The notes beneath the pieces were generated by a model. That model saw only the letters and a program-made list of their open reading frames with translations, was not told the DNA's origin and ran no database searches. Of a stretch of DNA of 64,000 nucleotides, positions 14,875-24,978 are shown in pieces. Origin of the DNA: Pseudidiomarina sediminum DSM 21906. Its GTDB lineage: Bacteria > Pseudomonadota > Gammaproteobacteria > Enterobacterales > Alteromonadaceae. The translations under genes were made by a program, and so were the position numbers. The stretch's first letter is position 1. The number at the start of each line of letters is the position of its first letter. The stretch is from contig NZ_KE383983.1 in assembly GCF_000423165.1 (NCBI RefSeq), positions 1,040,376-1,104,375 on the forward strand, read 5' to 3'.

Positions 14875-16484
14875 TCGTTGTTATCCTCGTGCGATGACGG
14901 TTGCTCGGCCGCTGCTTTTTGCTGAGCGGCCTTACGGGCTTTGGCGCGGGCGATAGCGGCTTGGACAGCATCTTGTGGATTATCACCACCAGCTTTGACT
15001 TGCTCAGCTTGCGCTTTCTTACGTGCCTCAGCGGCTTTGCGGTGACGCTCCAAACGCTCTTCCTTCTCGCGTTCAAGACGTACTTGACGTGCCTCGAAGC
15101 GTTCGCGCGCAACTTCTGCTTTGGCTTTCTCACGCGCTAAGGTGCGAATTTCCGCTTTCGCTTTGCGGTAATAATGCACCAGTGGAATTTCACTTGGGCA
15201 CACATAGGCGCAGGCGCCGCACTCGATGCAGTCAAACAGGTTTTGCCCTTCAAGCCCGTCGTAATCTTTGGCTTTGGCGAGCCATTGCAATTGTTGTGGC
15301 AGCAGTTGTGCGGGACAGACATCGGCACAGGCGCCACAACGAATACAGTTCATTTCGTGTTGCGCCGGCGCCAATTCTTGCACGCTTGGCAACAACAAAC
15401 AGTTGGTAATTTTCACCACCGGGACGTCGGTATCCGGCAGGGTAAAGCCCATCATTGGGCCACCCATAATAATGCGTTGGGCCGGATCGCTTTGTTGAAA
15501 CCCGGTGTAGTGCAGCACTTCGCCGACCGGCGTCCCGAGGCGAACCCAATAATTGCCGGGCTTTTCCACGGCTTCACCGGTTACCGTAACGACCCGTTCG
15601 ATCAGCGGCTCACCTTGGCGAATGGCGCGGCTAACGGCGTAGGCAGTACCGACGTTTTGCATTAACAGGCCGATATCAATAGGTAAGCCTTTGCTCGGTA
15701 CTTGGCGACCGGTAAGCAGTTGAATCAACTGCTTCTCACCACCTGAGGGATACTTTGTCGGGACGATGCGCAAACTCATGTTCGGATAATCCGTCAGCTC
15801 CGCTTTCATTGCGGCAATGGCTTCGGGCTTATTATCTTCAATAGCAATCAGGGCTTTTTTGGCATCGGCCAAGTGCATCAAAATGGCAGCACCATCTAAA
15901 ATGGTCGCAGCATGTTCGCGCATCAAACGATCATCGGCACTAATGTAGGGTTCACACTCAATACCGTTAATGATCAAATAATCGATCGGTCGCTGCAGTG
16001 CCAGTTTTTGGGCGGTGGGGAAGCCAGCGCCACCAAGCCCTGCAATCCCAGCATTACGCAGTCGCTCTAACACGTCCGCACGTGCGGCTTGACGATAATC
16101 TGGCAAAGGCTGAGGTGGTGCAGGCGTGTCGTTGCCATCGGCTTCAATACGCACCACCACATCGGTCATTCCTGACGGGTGGGCAATCCGGCCAGGGCCA
16201 ATCGAAGTGACTGTGCCCGAGGTCGGGGCATGCACCGGTAATCCCAAGCTCACCCCCGCACGGGTAAGCGGTTGCCCCCGTAGCACCTGTTCACCCACGC
16301 TGACGCAAAGCTCAGCGGGTGCACCAGCGTGCTGCTTTACGGGCACGACGTAGGTATTGGCGAGCGGAAGCTTCGCAATAGGTGTTTGGTTGGACAGTTC
16401 TTTGCGCTGCGGTGGATGGATACCGCCAGGGAAGTCCCAAATCTGTCCAGCTTCGATTGCTTTTGAATTTGCTGCGGTCGACAT
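14871..16484 (-). CDS. rsxC: electron transport complex subunit RsxC/RnfC
   Basis: A 537-residue cytoplasmic subunit that binds NADH and FMN. GGAGFPTAQKL is the glycine-rich FMN/NADH loop, as in NuoF. Two 4Fe-4S sites follow: CIRCGACADVCP and, about 40 residues later, CIECGACAYVCP. The C-terminal 110 residues are a charged helical tail rich in Ala, Lys, Arg and Glu (EKAKAEVARERFEAR and on), of the kind that makes RnfC length vary among gammaproteobacteria; here it is short compared with E. coli (740 residues). It abuts rsxB (stop and start share a base). Confidence 0.96.
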   Translation of the reverse strand: MSTAANSKAIEAGQIWDFPGGIHPPQRKELSNQTPIAKLPLANTYVVPVKQHAGAPAELCVSVGEQVLRGQPLTRAGVSLGLPVHAPTSGTVTSIGPGRIAHPSGMTDVVVRIEADGNDTPAPPQPLPDYRQAARADVLERLRNAGIAGLGGAGFPTAQKLALQRPIDYLIINGIECEPYISADDRLMREHAATILDGAAILMHLADAKKALIAIEDNKPEAIAAMKAELTDYPNMSLRIVPTKYPSGGEKQLIQLLTGRQVPSKGLPIDIGLLMQNVGTAYAVSRAIRQGEPLIERVVTVTGEAVEKPGNYWVRLGTPVGEVLHYTGFQQSDPAQRIIMGGPMMGFTLPDTDVPVVKITNCLLLPSVQELAPAQHEMNCIRCGACADVCPAQLLPQQLQWLAKAKDYDGLEGQNLFDCIECGACAYVCPSEIPLVHYYRKAKAEIRTLAREKAKAEVARERFEARQVRLEREKEERLERHRKAAEARKKAQAEQVKAGGDNPQDAVQAAIARAKARKAAQQKAAAEQPSSHEDNNE

Positions 16485-17047
16485 TACGACGTTGCCTCCA
16501 CAATTTGCACTGGAATCTGTTCAAGATCCCATTGCCAGTTTTCTGGGCGCGTCGGTACCGGAACCATATCGATACAATCGACGGGGCAGGGCTCGACACA
16601 AAGGTCACAGCCGGTGCACTCATGGGCAATCACGGTGTGCATTTGTTTGGCGGCACCTAAAATAGCGTCAACCGGACAGGCTTGGATACACTTGGTGCAG
16701 CCAATGCACTCGTCCTCGCGGATCACCGCGACCTTTTTGACGTCTTCTTCGCCGTGCGCGGCATCTAAAGGTTTCGCCTCCACGCCCATCAAATCGGCGA
16801 GGGCTTTGATGGTGCTCTCACCACCGGGTGGGCATTTATTGATTTCATCGCCGTTGGCAATGGCTTCGGCATAGGGGCGGCAGCCTGGATAACCGCATTG
16901 GCCACATTGGGTCTGCGGCAAAATCGCATCAATCTGATCGACAATAGGATCACTTTCGACTTTAAAGCGTACCGCTGCGAAGCCTAAAACCAAGCCAAAT
17001 ACTAAGGCAAGTACACCAATGGCAATAAGTGCGGTAATTAAACTCAT
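16484..17047 (-). CDS. rsxB: electron transport complex subunit RsxB/RnfB (ferredoxin)
   Basis: A 187-residue protein with an N-terminal membrane helix (residues 4-26). [17 protein letters not shown] motif of the Fe-S (ArsA-like) domain follows, then two 4Fe-4S ferredoxin motifs, [12 protein letters not shown] and [12 protein letters not shown]. It is the entry or exit point for electrons from soluble ferredoxin. It sits between rsxA and rsxC in the standard order. Confidence 0.96.
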   Translation of the reverse strand: MSLITALIAIGVLALVFGLVLGFAAVRFKVESDPIVDQIDAILPQTQCGQCGYPGCRPYAEAIANGDEINKCPPGGESTIKALADLMGVEAKPLDAAHGEEDVKKVAVIREDECIGCTKCIQACPVDAILGAAKQMHTVIAHECTGCDLCVEPCPVDCIDMVPVPTRPENWQWDLEQIPVQIVEATS

Positions 17048-17628
17048 GAGACACTCACCAATCCTGTGAAGCCCATAAAGGCCAATGACATTAAGCCGGC
17101 CGTGATCATACCTACCGCAGCCCCTTTAAACGGGACCGGTACATCGGCTGCTGCCAAGCGCTCACGCAGGGCAGAAAAAAGGATCAGCACTAACGAAAAG
17201 CCAAGCGCCGCGCCAAAGCCATAAATAATGGACTCGATAAAGTTGTGTTGTTCGTTGATGTTCAGCAGGGCGACACCCAAGACCGCACAGTTGGTGGTGA
17301 TCAACGGTAAGAAAATACCGAGCAAGCGGTAAAGTGTTGGGCTGGTTTTATGCACCACCATTTCGGTGAATTGCACCACCACGGCGATCACCAAAATAAA
17401 GCTCAGTGTTTGCAACGCCATAAGGCCAAGTGGCTGCAGCAGGTAATGGTTTACCAAATAACTGCAGACCGATGCCAAGGTTAGCACGAAGGTTGTGGCG
17501 GCAGACATGCCGATCGCGGTTTCCAGTTTGTTGGAAACCCCCATAAAGGGACACAAACCAAGAAACTTCACTAACACGAAATTGTTGACCAATACCGTTG
17601 CAACTAACAACAGTAGATACTCACCCAT
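17044..17628 (-). CDS. rsxA: electron transport complex subunit RsxA/RnfA
   Basis: A 194-residue membrane protein with six helices, homologous to RsxE with inverted topology. Key segments are [18 protein letters not shown] and [18 protein letters not shown]-type ([19 protein letters not shown]), each with a conserved cysteine of the membrane iron centre. I start at ATG 17628 (MGEYLLLLV) by comparison with known RsxA N-termini and a GGA upstream; an ATG three codons earlier (17637) has no ribosome site. It is the first gene of the rsxABCDGE-nth-gloA-rnt run. Confidence 0.95.
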   Translation of the reverse strand: MGEYLLLLVATVLVNNFVLVKFLGLCPFMGVSNKLETAIGMSAATTFVLTLASVCSYLVNHYLLQPLGLMALQTLSFILVIAVVVQFTEMVVHKTSPTLYRLLGIFLPLITTNCAVLGVALLNINEQHNFIESIIYGFGAALGFSLVLILFSALRERLAAADVPVPFKGAAVGMITAGLMSLAFMGFTGLVSVS

Positions 17629-17662
17629 GAGAATCATCCAGAATCGCTAATAAATCATGTGT

Positions 17663-17691
17663 ATTATCGAATGTTTGGCGCTTTGAAACAA
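17663..17691 (-). promoter_or_regulatory. probable rsx operon promoter
   Basis: On the minus strand TTGTTT (17686-17691) and GATAAT (17663-17668) are separated by 17 bases, 35 bases before the rsxA start. No SoxR-type or Fur-type site is obvious. Confidence 0.45.
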
Positions 17692-17804
17692 CCGACATAA
17701 TGTAGTGTTAATCCACTTTGTCATGGAATCTTCATCAAGTTGTAGCAAAACCGCCACTTGGCTCTCGTAACTTAAGCACCACTACAGGAACAGAGGAGCC
17801 TGTT

Positions 17805-18332
17805 ATGGTGCGTTGGTTAGCCACCTTAAGCCGCTATGATCAGCAATGGTTTTGTTGGTGTTCGCAGCGCTCACAAAGTTTCCACAAACAAGGCTGGATC
17901 CGTTGGATCTCACGCTCGGGCGACGGCTATTGCTACGCAGCGATGGCGGCACTTTTGTACGGCTTAGCTCCAGAACAGGGGCGCCCTTTGTTTGCTGCAC
18001 TGGCGCTGGGCTTCGCTATTGAAGTGCCGCTGTTTATCGCCATTAAGCGCGTGTTAAAGCGCCCTCGACCATACCATACGTTGTCGATCACCGCAGTGAT
18101 CAAAGCACACGATCAATTTAGTTTTCCATCCGGCCATACCACGGCCGCATTTCTTTTTGCTGGGTTAGCCAGCTTTTACTTTCCTAGTTTAGCTGCACTT
18201 TGGTTTGTTTGGGCGACAGTGGTTGGACTGTCACGCTTACTACTTGGCGTGCACTATCCCGGAGATATCGTTGCTGGCGCACTGCTAGGTAGTGCTCTGG
18301 CGCGTTTGACGCTCAGTTTAGTTAGTTCGTAA
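17805..18332 (+). CDS. PAP2-family phosphatase
   Basis: A 175-residue membrane phosphatase. GAGGAG (17793-17798) supports ATG 17805; the open frame begins earlier but without a site. The three acid-phosphatase motifs are present: KRVLKRPRP (K-x6-RP), FPSGHTTAAF (PSGH) and SRLLLGVHYPGD (SR-x5-H-x3-D). About four membrane helices carry the active site to the periplasmic face. Members dephosphorylate undecaprenyl pyrophosphate, phosphatidylglycerol phosphate or lipid A. It lies 22 bases before a glycosyltransferase gene, so a lipid-linked or envelope sugar role is plausible. Confidence 0.85.
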   Translation: MVRWLATLSRYDQQWFCWCSQRSQSFHKQGWIRWISRSGDGYCYAAMAALLYGLAPEQGRPLFAALALGFAIEVPLFIAIKRVLKRPRPYHTLSITAVIKAHDQFSFPSGHTTAAFLFAGLASFYFPSLAALWFVWATVVGLSRLLLGVHYPGDIVAGALLGSALARLTLSLVSS

Positions 18333-18354
18333 CGCTTAAGAAAAGGAGTTGCCG

Positions 18355-19428
18355 ATGCGCATTTTACTTGGTGTTCAAGGTACAGGGAACGGCCATTTGA
18401 GTCGCTGCAGCGCGTTGTCCGAAGCCTTAATGCAACACGACGTTGAGGTGGATTACTTGATTTCTGGTCGCGCGCCAGAACATTTTTTTGATATGGAATC
18501 GTTTCCACAATGGCAATGGCGTCAAGGCTTATCATTTGCGGTGCGAAACGGCCGCATTGATTTGGGAGCAACCTTACGACAAAACCAGTGGAAACAATTT
18601 TGGCGCGATGTGAAAGCGCTTGATCTTAGCAGCTACGATTTGGTCGTGACCGACTATGAGCCAGTGGTGGCGTGGGCGGCTCGGCGACAAAAGGTACGTT
18701 GTATAGGGATGGGGCGCCAATACGCCTTTTATCACCATACCCAATCGTTGCGTTTGCCGTGGATGTACCAACAGATGATCCGTTGGTTCGCACCGGTGAC
18801 CGATGTTGTCGGCATGCACTGGATTGCAGACGGCCAACATGTACTGCCGCCAATCGTGCATCATCGCACCACAGCGCAACAAGCTGAAAAAGATCATTTC
18901 TTGGTTTACCTGCCGTTTGAGTCGTTGATTAGTGTGCACCGCTTATTGGTGAAGTTTCCGCACTACCGCTTTAGTGTGTTTCACCCAGATGCGAAACGTC
19001 AGACCTTGGCTGGCATCGATTATTACCCGCCGTCGCGAACGAAGTTTGCCGAACATTTTGTTCGCGCAGAAGGGGTGATCAGTAATGCGGGCTTTGAAAC
19101 GGCGTGTGAAGCTCTGGCATATGGCAAAAAACTGCTGGTACGGCCGCTTGCGGGACAATTTGAGCAACTGGCTAATGCCCGTTGTCTAGCAGAGTTAGGG
19201 CTAGCTACGCAGCTTACAGAGCTTTCTGAAGAGGGTTTACAAGCATGGTTCGCAAAGGGCGAACGGCATCAATGTTTTTGGCCTAATGTAGCCGAGGAAC
19301 TGGCAGCGTGGTTAGCGGCTGGCGCAACTGAAAACATAAGTGAATTAGGTCGACGGCTGTGGCGTCAAGCGGATGTCGCAGATTACAAAGATTTATTACG
19401 GAGTGATTTGCGTTTACAGCGCGGATGA
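18355..19428 (+). CDS. MJ1255/VC2487-type glycosyltransferase
   Basis: A 357-residue GT-B-like protein. ATG 18355 follows AAGGAG (18343-18348) by six bases. The N-terminal MRILLGVQGTGNGHLSRCSALSEAL is the glycine-rich loop (GxGxGHxxR) of MurG-like transferases, and EGVISNAGFETACEALAYGKKLLVRPLAGQFEQLANARCLAEL is the nucleotide-sugar binding region with the conserved E and Q. This is the uncharacterised MJ1255/VC2487 family. Together with the PAP2 gene just upstream it may act on a glycolipid. Acceptor and donor are unknown. Confidence 0.8.
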   Translation: MRILLGVQGTGNGHLSRCSALSEALMQHDVEVDYLISGRAPEHFFDMESFPQWQWRQGLSFAVRNGRIDLGATLRQNQWKQFWRDVKALDLSSYDLVVTDYEPVVAWAARRQKVRCIGMGRQYAFYHHTQSLRLPWMYQQMIRWFAPVTDVVGMHWIADGQHVLPPIVHHRTTAQQAEKDHFLVYLPFESLISVHRLLVKFPHYRFSVFHPDAKRQTLAGIDYYPPSRTKFAEHFVRAEGVISNAGFETACEALAYGKKLLVRPLAGQFEQLANARCLAELGLATQLTELSEEGLQAWFAKGERHQCFWPNVAEELAAWLAAGATENISELGRRLWRQADVADYKDLLRSDLRLQRG

Positions 19429-19443
19429 GTCTCCGCTAAGAAG

Positions 19444-19520
19444 TGGCTCCCCAGGTTGGATTCGAACCAACGACACATGGATTAACAGTCCACCGCTCTA
19501 ACCAACTGAGCTACTGGGGA
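19444..19520 (-). tRNA. tRNA-Asn (GTT), copy 1
   Basis: 77 bases including an encoded CCA (19444-19446). The acceptor stem is TCCCCAG/CTGGGGA, the anticodon loop reads CTGTTAA (anticodon GTT), and the T arm has GGTTCGAATCC. Identical to the copy at 19551 and transcribed after it. Confidence 0.97.
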
Positions 19521-19550
19521 ATCGCTTTGAAGCATGTTGTTGTGATGAGT

Positions 19551-19627
19551 TGGCTCCCCAGGTTGGATTCGAACCAACGACACATGGATTAACAGTCCAC
19601 CGCTCTAACCAACTGAGCTACTGGGGA
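19551..19627 (-). tRNA. tRNA-Asn (GTT), copy 2
   Basis: 77 bases, sequence identical to copy 1 and separated from it by 30 bases. It is promoter-proximal in the two-tRNA unit. Confidence 0.97.
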
Positions 19628-19649
19628 ACTCATCAAACAACGGATGCGA

Positions 19650-19678
19650 ATGTTAATGATGCGCGCAGCACCTGTCAA
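19650..19678 (-). promoter_or_regulatory. tRNA-Asn operon promoter
   Basis: On the minus strand a perfect TTGACA (19673-19678), 17-base spacer and TAACAT (19650-19655), about 22 bases before the first tRNA-Asn base. Confidence 0.85.
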
Positions 19679-19791
19679 TAGCTAAAAAGCTTGTTTGCGC
19701 GTTTTATGTGCAAGCGACGCAAAATAAGTTTTGTCAAGCATGGAACGGTGACAGAACTATGACGAAAAGCATAGCCAAAATACCTCTGTGG

Positions 19792-19861
19792 TTATCCACA
19801 GTGAGGGCAAACTCGCGTGGTTGTTGGGGTTGCCGATCTTATTCACAAATTCTGTGGATAA
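19792..19861. promoter_or_regulatory. cluster of three DnaA boxes
   Basis: Three 9-mers match the TTWTNCACA consensus: TTATCCACA (19792-19800, plus), TTATTCACA (19839-19847, plus) and TGTGGATAA (19853-19861, the reverse of TTATCCACA). Boxes 2 and 3 face each other across 5 bases. The first box is itself in a CTGTGG/CCACAG palindrome. They lie in a gene-free 520-base gap. Confidence 0.6.
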
Positions 19862-19917
19862 CCTTGTGGGTAGAACTGTGAGAAGCCTTAAATGGCGGTA
19901 GGTAGCGCGCGATTTTG

Positions 19918-20040
19918 GGGTTGATTAAAAAGTAACAGTTAATTTATTTCTTCATTAAAATCAATCGGTTACAATAAATCGTTGATATGAGATGAATTTA
20001 TTTTACGAAATCTTAAAACTGCATTACAAATGACCGTTAC
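19918..20040. other. AT-rich stretch beside the DnaA boxes
   Basis: About 120 bases made largely of A and T (runs such as GATTAAAAAG, TTAATTTATTTC, GAATTTATTTTACG), with no gene. It sits directly next to the DnaA-box cluster, the layout of a DNA-unwinding element, though AT-rich promoters look similar. The rest of the 19628-20148 gap shows nothing else I recognise apart from the tRNA promoter and a terminator. Confidence 0.35.
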
Positions 20041-20079
20041 TTGTGTATTTCTTCGCTCATTCGCTTAAAATTTGACTTG

Positions 20080-20115
20080 ACAACCACCCAAAAACAAATG
20101 TTTCTGGGTGGTTGT
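20080..20115. terminator. terminator hairpin after aspC
   Basis: ACAACCACCCA (20080-20090) pairs with TGGGTGGTTGT (20105-20115) around a 14-base loop; minus-strand transcription from the aminotransferase reaches it 34 bases after the stop. Confidence 0.65.
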
Positions 20116-20148
20116 TGTAAGATCAATCGCTGAACGTTTTGGCAACGA

Positions 20149-21333
20149 TTAGTTGCTGGCAAATTTGGCGATACGGGCAACGGCTTCTTTAAGGGTGTCG
20201 AGGCTGGTCGCAAATGAGAAGCGACAATGACCCGGTGCACCAAAGGCAGAGCCTGGCACAAGTGCAACTTTGACTTCACCAAGCACGGCTTCACACCATT
20301 CGACATCGGTAGCGAAACCTTTGCTTGCCATCATTTCTTCAATGTTGGCAAAGGTATAGAAAGTGCCATCACCAGCAATGCAGCGCATGCCTGGAATTTG
20401 GTTCAGCGCGTCAACCAAGTAGTCGTGACGCTGTTTAAAGGCTTTGACCATGTCGGTAATGCAGCTTTGGTCACCTTCAAGTGCCGCTAGCGCAGCATAT
20501 TGGCTAATGCTGGCTGGGTTTGAGGTACTTTGTGATTGCATTTTTTTCATTGCTGCAATCAAAGGTGCAGGACCCGCGGCATAACCAATACGCCAGCCCG
20601 TCATTGAATAGGCTTTCGAAACACCTGAGAGCACCACGATACGATCCCGAAGATCAGGCGCAGCCATTGCGATGTTGGCAAACGGGAAATCTGCCCACAA
20701 AATATGCTCGTACATATCGTCGGTAGCAATCAACACTTGCGGATGCGCACGCAATACTTCGGCAAGGGCCTTCAACTCTTCAAGGCTATACGCCGTACCC
20801 GTAGGGTTCGAAGGGCTGTTCAAGAATAACAAGCGGGTCTTAGGTGTAATGGCTTCGGCCAATTGTGCTGGGGTGATCTTATAACGCTGATCGATACCTG
20901 CTTGAATAAACTTCGGCTCTGCACCCACTAACTTGGCCATGTCAGGATAAGACACCCAATAAGGTGCAGGGATCACTACTTCATCGCCTGGGTTCAACCA
21001 CGCGCTAAGCAAATTGAAAATGCTGTGTTTGCCGCCAGCCGAGATCAAGATCTCGTTCAGAGCATACTCCAATTGATTGTCACGCTTAAACTTGTTAATC
21101 ACTGCTTGTTTCAATGGCACAATACCATCAACAGCAGTGTATTTGGTGTAGCCTGCATCAATCGCAGCTTTCGCTGCAGTTTTGATGAATTCAGGAGTAT
21201 CAAAATCCGGCTCGCCAACACCCAGCCCGATCACATCATGACCAGCGGCACGTAATTCGGCTGCTTTTTGTGAGACAGCAAGGGTAGGAGAGGGTTGGAT
21301 GGCATTAACACGATCGGACAATGGATAGTTCAC
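20149..21333 (-). CDS. aspC: aspartate aminotransferase, class I (subgroup Ib)
   Basis: A 394-residue PLP enzyme exchanging amino groups between aspartate and 2-oxoglutarate. SGVSKAYSMTGWRIGY holds the PLP lysine K240 and the following conserved arginine-containing turn; NSPSNPTGT (172-180) and ATDDMYEH (203-210, PLP-ring aspartate) are present. GLGVGEPDFDTPE and YTAVDGIVPLKQA are typical of the Thermus/Bacillus-type (Ib) aspartate transaminases rather than E. coli AspC. It stands alone between a terminator and a divergent MATE gene. A prephenate aminotransferase is a possible alternative since the two cannot be told apart by eye. Confidence 0.85.
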   Translation of the reverse strand: MNYPLSDRVNAIQPSPTLAVSQKAAELRAAGHDVIGLGVGEPDFDTPEFIKTAAKAAIDAGYTKYTAVDGIVPLKQAVINKFKRDNQLEYALNEILISAGGKHSIFNLLSAWLNPGDEVVIPAPYWVSYPDMAKLVGAEPKFIQAGIDQRYKITPAQLAEAITPKTRLLFLNSPSNPTGTAYSLEELKALAEVLRAHPQVLIATDDMYEHILWADFPFANIAMAAPDLRDRIVVLSGVSKAYSMTGWRIGYAAGPAPLIAAMKKMQSQSTSNPASISQYAALAALEGDQSCITDMVKAFKQRHDYLVDALNQIPGMRCIAGDGTFYTFANIEEMMASKGFATDVEWCEAVLGEVKVALVPGSAFGAPGHCRFSFATSLDTLKEAVARIAKFASN

Positions 21334-21391
21334 GGCATTTTCCTGTGGATCTGATTGAAGCCTAAGGGTAACAAGATGAGGCGTACTATAT

Positions 21392-21429
21392 GATCCTCAA
21401 GGATTATTGTCCACGATCCTTGTAGGATC
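21392..21429. promoter_or_regulatory. nested double palindrome in divergent promoter region
   Basis: GATCCT-C-AAGGAT (21392-21404) is followed by ATCCTT-GT-AGGATC (21416-21429). Each half is its own palindrome and the two halves are also inverted copies of each other. It is placed between aspC (minus) and the MATE gene (plus), where an operator would be expected. No T run, so not a terminator. Confidence 0.4.
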
Positions 21430-21592
21430 TAAGCGCAAAATAATGTGCTTTCGTGGCTTCAATTTCAGAATTCCGATACACTAGAGCGCTCGCTCGCAAG
21501 CCGCAGAAGCATTCATAACTATTGCCGCCTTGAACGGTACTTACTTTAGTATCGAAAGTGGCACCGATTTGTGTACAAACGTAGGAATTATC

Positions 21593-22951
21593 ATGGCCTC
21601 AGCTGTATCGGCAAAATCACTTGTTAACGATCCTATTCCCACAACGCTCTGGCAAATGACTTGGCCGGTAGTGATTGGGGTGCTAACGCTGATCAGTTTC
21701 AACGTCGTCGATACTTTTTTTGTAGGCTTACTGGGCACCGATCCGCTCGCTGCCGTGAGTTTTACCTTTCCGGTCACCTTTAGTGTGGTGAGTCTTGCCA
21801 TTGGCTTAGGAATCGGTACTTCAGCGGTGCTGGCGCGCAAACGCGGTGCTGGTAAAGAAGACGAAGCGCGTTTTGACGGTGTCGTTGCGCTGGCCGTGTC
21901 AGCCTTGTTGGTGGCGGTGCTGTCGCTGATCGGTTTTGTCTTAATGGACCCCATTTTCAGCTTGCTACGCGCCCAACCACGCTTAATGCCGTTAGTGCAT
22001 GACTATATGTATGTATGGTTTGCTGGCGCTACCTTGTTGGTTATGCCAATGGTCGGTAATGCCGTGTTACGCGCCGCCGGCGATACCCGTACGCCATCAC
22101 TAATCATGGCTTCAGGTGGCTTATTAAACGCGATTTTTGATCCCATTTTGATCTTCGGTATCGGTCCTATTCCTGCCATGGGGGTCAAAGGTGCCGCTCT
22201 GGCGAGTTTGATCAGTTGGGCCATTGGTACTGTCTTAGTGCTTTGGTACTTGTGGTACAAAGGTTTGATTCGTTTCAAAATACCAGCCAATGCACATCCA
22301 CTGCGTTCTGCGAAAGAGTTGCTGAATATTGGTATTCCTGCGGCAGGCGCGAATATGCTGACGCCCATCGCAATGGCGGTGATGACTGCAATTATTGCTG
22401 GCTATGGTGCGCCTGCCGTCGCCGCCTTTGGCGTGGGCTCGCGTATCGAGTCGCTGGCGAGTGTGATTATCTTAGCCTTGTCGATGAGTTTACCGCCCTT
22501 GATCAGCCAAAACCTTGGGGCGATGAAGTATCAACGCGTGCAAGATGCCTATCTGACTGCAACGCGAGCTATTTTAATGATTCAATTTGCGATCTATATC
22601 GTCTTGGTACTCGTAGCGCCATGGGTGGCAACGGTCTTCACTGACGATCCTGAGGTCGCTTGGTTGATCCGTTTGTTTATCTATATCATGCCGTTGGGCT
22701 ATGGGGTCCAAGGCATTATCATTTTGACCAATTCCAGCTTTAACGCCATGCATGCGCCAATGTCAGCGCTGTGGTTGAGTGTGGTACGGTTGTTCGTGAT
22801 GTTTGTGCCGCTAAGTTATCTTGGTGCGCTGCTTGCTGATATTCCTGGTTTGTTTATCGGTGGGGTTATCGCCAACGGTATCACCGCGTGGATTGCATGG
22901 CGTTGGTTTAAGCAGCATTTAGCGAAAGAGTGGCAAGAGGAGGTCGCCTGA
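21593..22951 (+). CDS. MATE-family multidrug efflux transporter
   Basis: A 452-residue protein with 12 predicted membrane helices. TAGGAA (21582-21587) supports ATG 21593, 21 codons inside the longest frame. The two MATE halves are visible: [46 protein letters not shown], and [48 protein letters not shown]. Members export cationic drugs in exchange for Na+ or H+. The TGA stop shares bases with the ATG of uvrB (TGATG), so translation is coupled. Confidence 0.9.
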   Translation: MASAVSAKSLVNDPIPTTLWQMTWPVVIGVLTLISFNVVDTFFVGLLGTDPLAAVSFTFPVTFSVVSLAIGLGIGTSAVLARKRGAGKEDEARFDGVVALAVSALLVAVLSLIGFVLMDPIFSLLRAQPRLMPLVHDYMYVWFAGATLLVMPMVGNAVLRAAGDTRTPSLIMASGGLLNAIFDPILIFGIGPIPAMGVKGAALASLISWAIGTVLVLWYLWYKGLIRFKIPANAHPLRSAKELLNIGIPAAGANMLTPIAMAVMTAIIAGYGAPAVAAFGVGSRIESLASVIILALSMSLPPLISQNLGAMKYQRVQDAYLTATRAILMIQFAIYIVLVLVAPWVATVFTDDPEVAWLIRLFIYIMPLGYGVQGIIILTNSSFNAMHAPMSALWLSVVRLFVMFVPLSYLGALLADIPGLFIGGVIANGITAWIAWRWFKQHLAKEWQEEVA

Positions 22952-24975
22952 TGGCGCGTGCATTTGAGTTAGTGTCGGACTACCAACCTGCCGGCGATCA
23001 ACCGAAAGCAATTGAGCAATTGGTGGATAACCTTGAGGCCGGTCTGGCACATCAAACCTTGTTGGGGGTAACTGGCTCAGGGAAAACCTTTACCATGGCC
23101 AATGTGATCAACAAGGTGCAACGGCCCACACTGATTCTTGCCCATAATAAAACCCTGGCCGCGCAGCTGTACGGCGAAATGAAAGAGTTCTTTCCGAATA
23201 ACGCGGTCGAGTATTTTGTGTCGTACTATGACTATTACCAACCCGAAGCCTATGTGCCGACCACGGATACCTTTATTGAGAAGGATGCTTCGATTAACGA
23301 TCATATCGAGCAAATGCGCTTGTCGGCCACCAAGGCGTTAATGGAGCGTCGCGACGTCGTGCTGGTTGCTTCGGTCTCCTGTATTTACGGTTTGGGTGAT
23401 CCGGAATCTTATATGCAAATGATGTTGCATCTACGCCGCGGTGACATTATTGACCAGCGGGATGTGTTGCGTCGTTTGGCACAACTTCAGTACAAACGTA
23501 ATGATGCCGCCTTCGAGCGGGGAACCTACCGTGTTCGCGGTGAAGTGATTGATATCTTCCCTGCGGAGTCGGATGAAATGGCGGTACGCGTTGAACTCTT
23601 TGATGATGAAATTGATCGCATCAGTTTTTTTGAGCCGCTGACGGGGCAAATTACCCAAGCGGATGTGGCGCGTGCGACCATCTACCCGAAAACCCACTAC
23701 GTGACGCCGCGCGAAACGCTACTTAAAGCTGTCGAACACATTAAAGACGAGCTTAAAGAGCGTAAGCAACAGTTGTTGGATGCCAACAAACTGATTGAAG
23801 AACAACGCATTAGTCAGCGCACCCAGTACGATATCGAGATGATGTTGGAACTGGGCTACTGCTCAGGTATCGAGAACTACTCGCGTTATTTGTCAGGGCG
23901 TGCACCGGGCGAGCCACCACCAACCTTATTGGATTACTTACCGGACGATGCCTTATTAATCATTGATGAGTCGCACGTGACGGTCTCGCAAGTCGGCGCC
24001 ATGTATAAAGGCGATCGGTCGCGGAAAGAAAACTTGGTGAATTATGGTTTTCGTTTGCCTTCGGCATTGGACAACCGCCCCCTTAAATTTGATGAGTTTG
24101 AGGCCATTGCGCCGCAAACCATTTATGTGTCGGCAACACCGGGTAAATATGAGTTAGAAAAATCTTCGGGCGAAGTGGTGGAGCAAGTCGTGCGACCGAC
24201 GGGCTTGATCGATCCTGTGATTGAAATACGGCCGGTGGCGACGCAGGTCGATGATTTAATGTCGGAAGTGCATGCCCGTGTCGCGCAAAATGAGCGTGTG
24301 TTGGCCACCACTTTGACCAAGAAAATGGCCGAAGATCTGAGTGATTACCTTGATGAACACGGCATTAAAGTACGTTACTTGCACTCGGATATCGATACGG
24401 TGGAGCGGATGGAAATTATTCGCGACTTACGTTTAGGCGAATTTGATGTACTGGTCGGCATTAACTTGTTGCGTGAAGGCTTGGATATGCCAGAAGTCGG
24501 CTTGGTGGCAATTCTCGATGCCGACAAAGAAGGCTTCTTACGTTCAGACCGTTCCTTAATTCAGACCATAGGTCGCGCGGCGCGGAACGTGAATGGTAAA
24601 GCCATTTTGTACGCGGATAAGATCACCGGTTCGATGCAGCGGGCGATGGATGAAACTGAACGCCGTCGGGCGAAGCAGATTGCCCATAACGAAGCGCATG
24701 GCATTACCCCGCAAGGATTGAAAAAGCGCGTTACCGATGTCATGGATCTCGGTGGTGCACGTCAACGGCGCTCTTCGTATGAAGCACGTAAAGCTGTGGC
24801 CGAAGCGGAAGCCAAATACAACGTGGATCTCAATGATCCTGTCGCCATTATGAAAGTTCTTGAGAAAACCGAGAAGCAGATGTACCAAGCGGCACAGGAC
24901 CTCGAGTTTGAGAAGGCAGCGCAACTTCGTGATGACGTTGCCAAACTCCGTGAACGCCTGAAATTACTAGGGTAG
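22951..24975 (+). CDS. uvrB: UvrABC system protein B
   Basis: A 674-residue DNA damage-recognition helicase of nucleotide excision repair. The P-loop is GVTGSGKT (39-46). The aromatic beta-hairpin that clamps DNA is the [21 protein letters not shown] region. Motifs II (IIDESH), V/VI ([23 protein letters not shown]) follow, and the C-terminal UVR motif that contacts UvrC is [30 protein letters not shown] upstream fits ATG 22951. Full length compared with E. coli (673). No LexA box was seen in front; the gene probably depends on the MATE promoter or one inside it. Confidence 0.98.
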   Translation: MARAFELVSDYQPAGDQPKAIEQLVDNLEAGLAHQTLLGVTGSGKTFTMANVINKVQRPTLILAHNKTLAAQLYGEMKEFFPNNAVEYFVSYYDYYQPEAYVPTTDTFIEKDASINDHIEQMRLSATKALMERRDVVLVASVSCIYGLGDPESYMQMMLHLRRGDIIDQRDVLRRLAQLQYKRNDAAFERGTYRVRGEVIDIFPAESDEMAVRVELFDDEIDRISFFEPLTGQITQADVARATIYPKTHYVTPRETLLKAVEHIKDELKERKQQLLDANKLIEEQRISQRTQYDIEMMLELGYCSGIENYSRYLSGRAPGEPPPTLLDYLPDDALLIIDESHVTVSQVGAMYKGDRSRKENLVNYGFRLPSALDNRPLKFDEFEAIAPQTIYVSATPGKYELEKSSGEVVEQVVRPTGLIDPVIEIRPVATQVDDLMSEVHARVAQNERVLATTLTKKMAEDLSDYLDEHGIKVRYLHSDIDTVERMEIIRDLRLGEFDVLVGINLLREGLDMPEVGLVAILDADKEGFLRSDRSLIQTIGRAARNVNGKAILYADKITGSMQRAMDETERRRAKQIAHNEAHGITPQGLKKRVTDVMDLGGARQRRSSYEARKAVAEAEAKYNVDLNDPVAIMKVLEKTEKQMYQAAQDLEFEKAAQLRDDVAKLRERLKLLG

Positions 24976-24978
24976 GGT

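Noticed and set aside
19628-20148. Chromosomal replication origin
   Set aside because: DnaA boxes and AT-rich DNA are present, but none of the usual oriC neighbours and few boxes; a titration or reactivation locus or chance is more likely.
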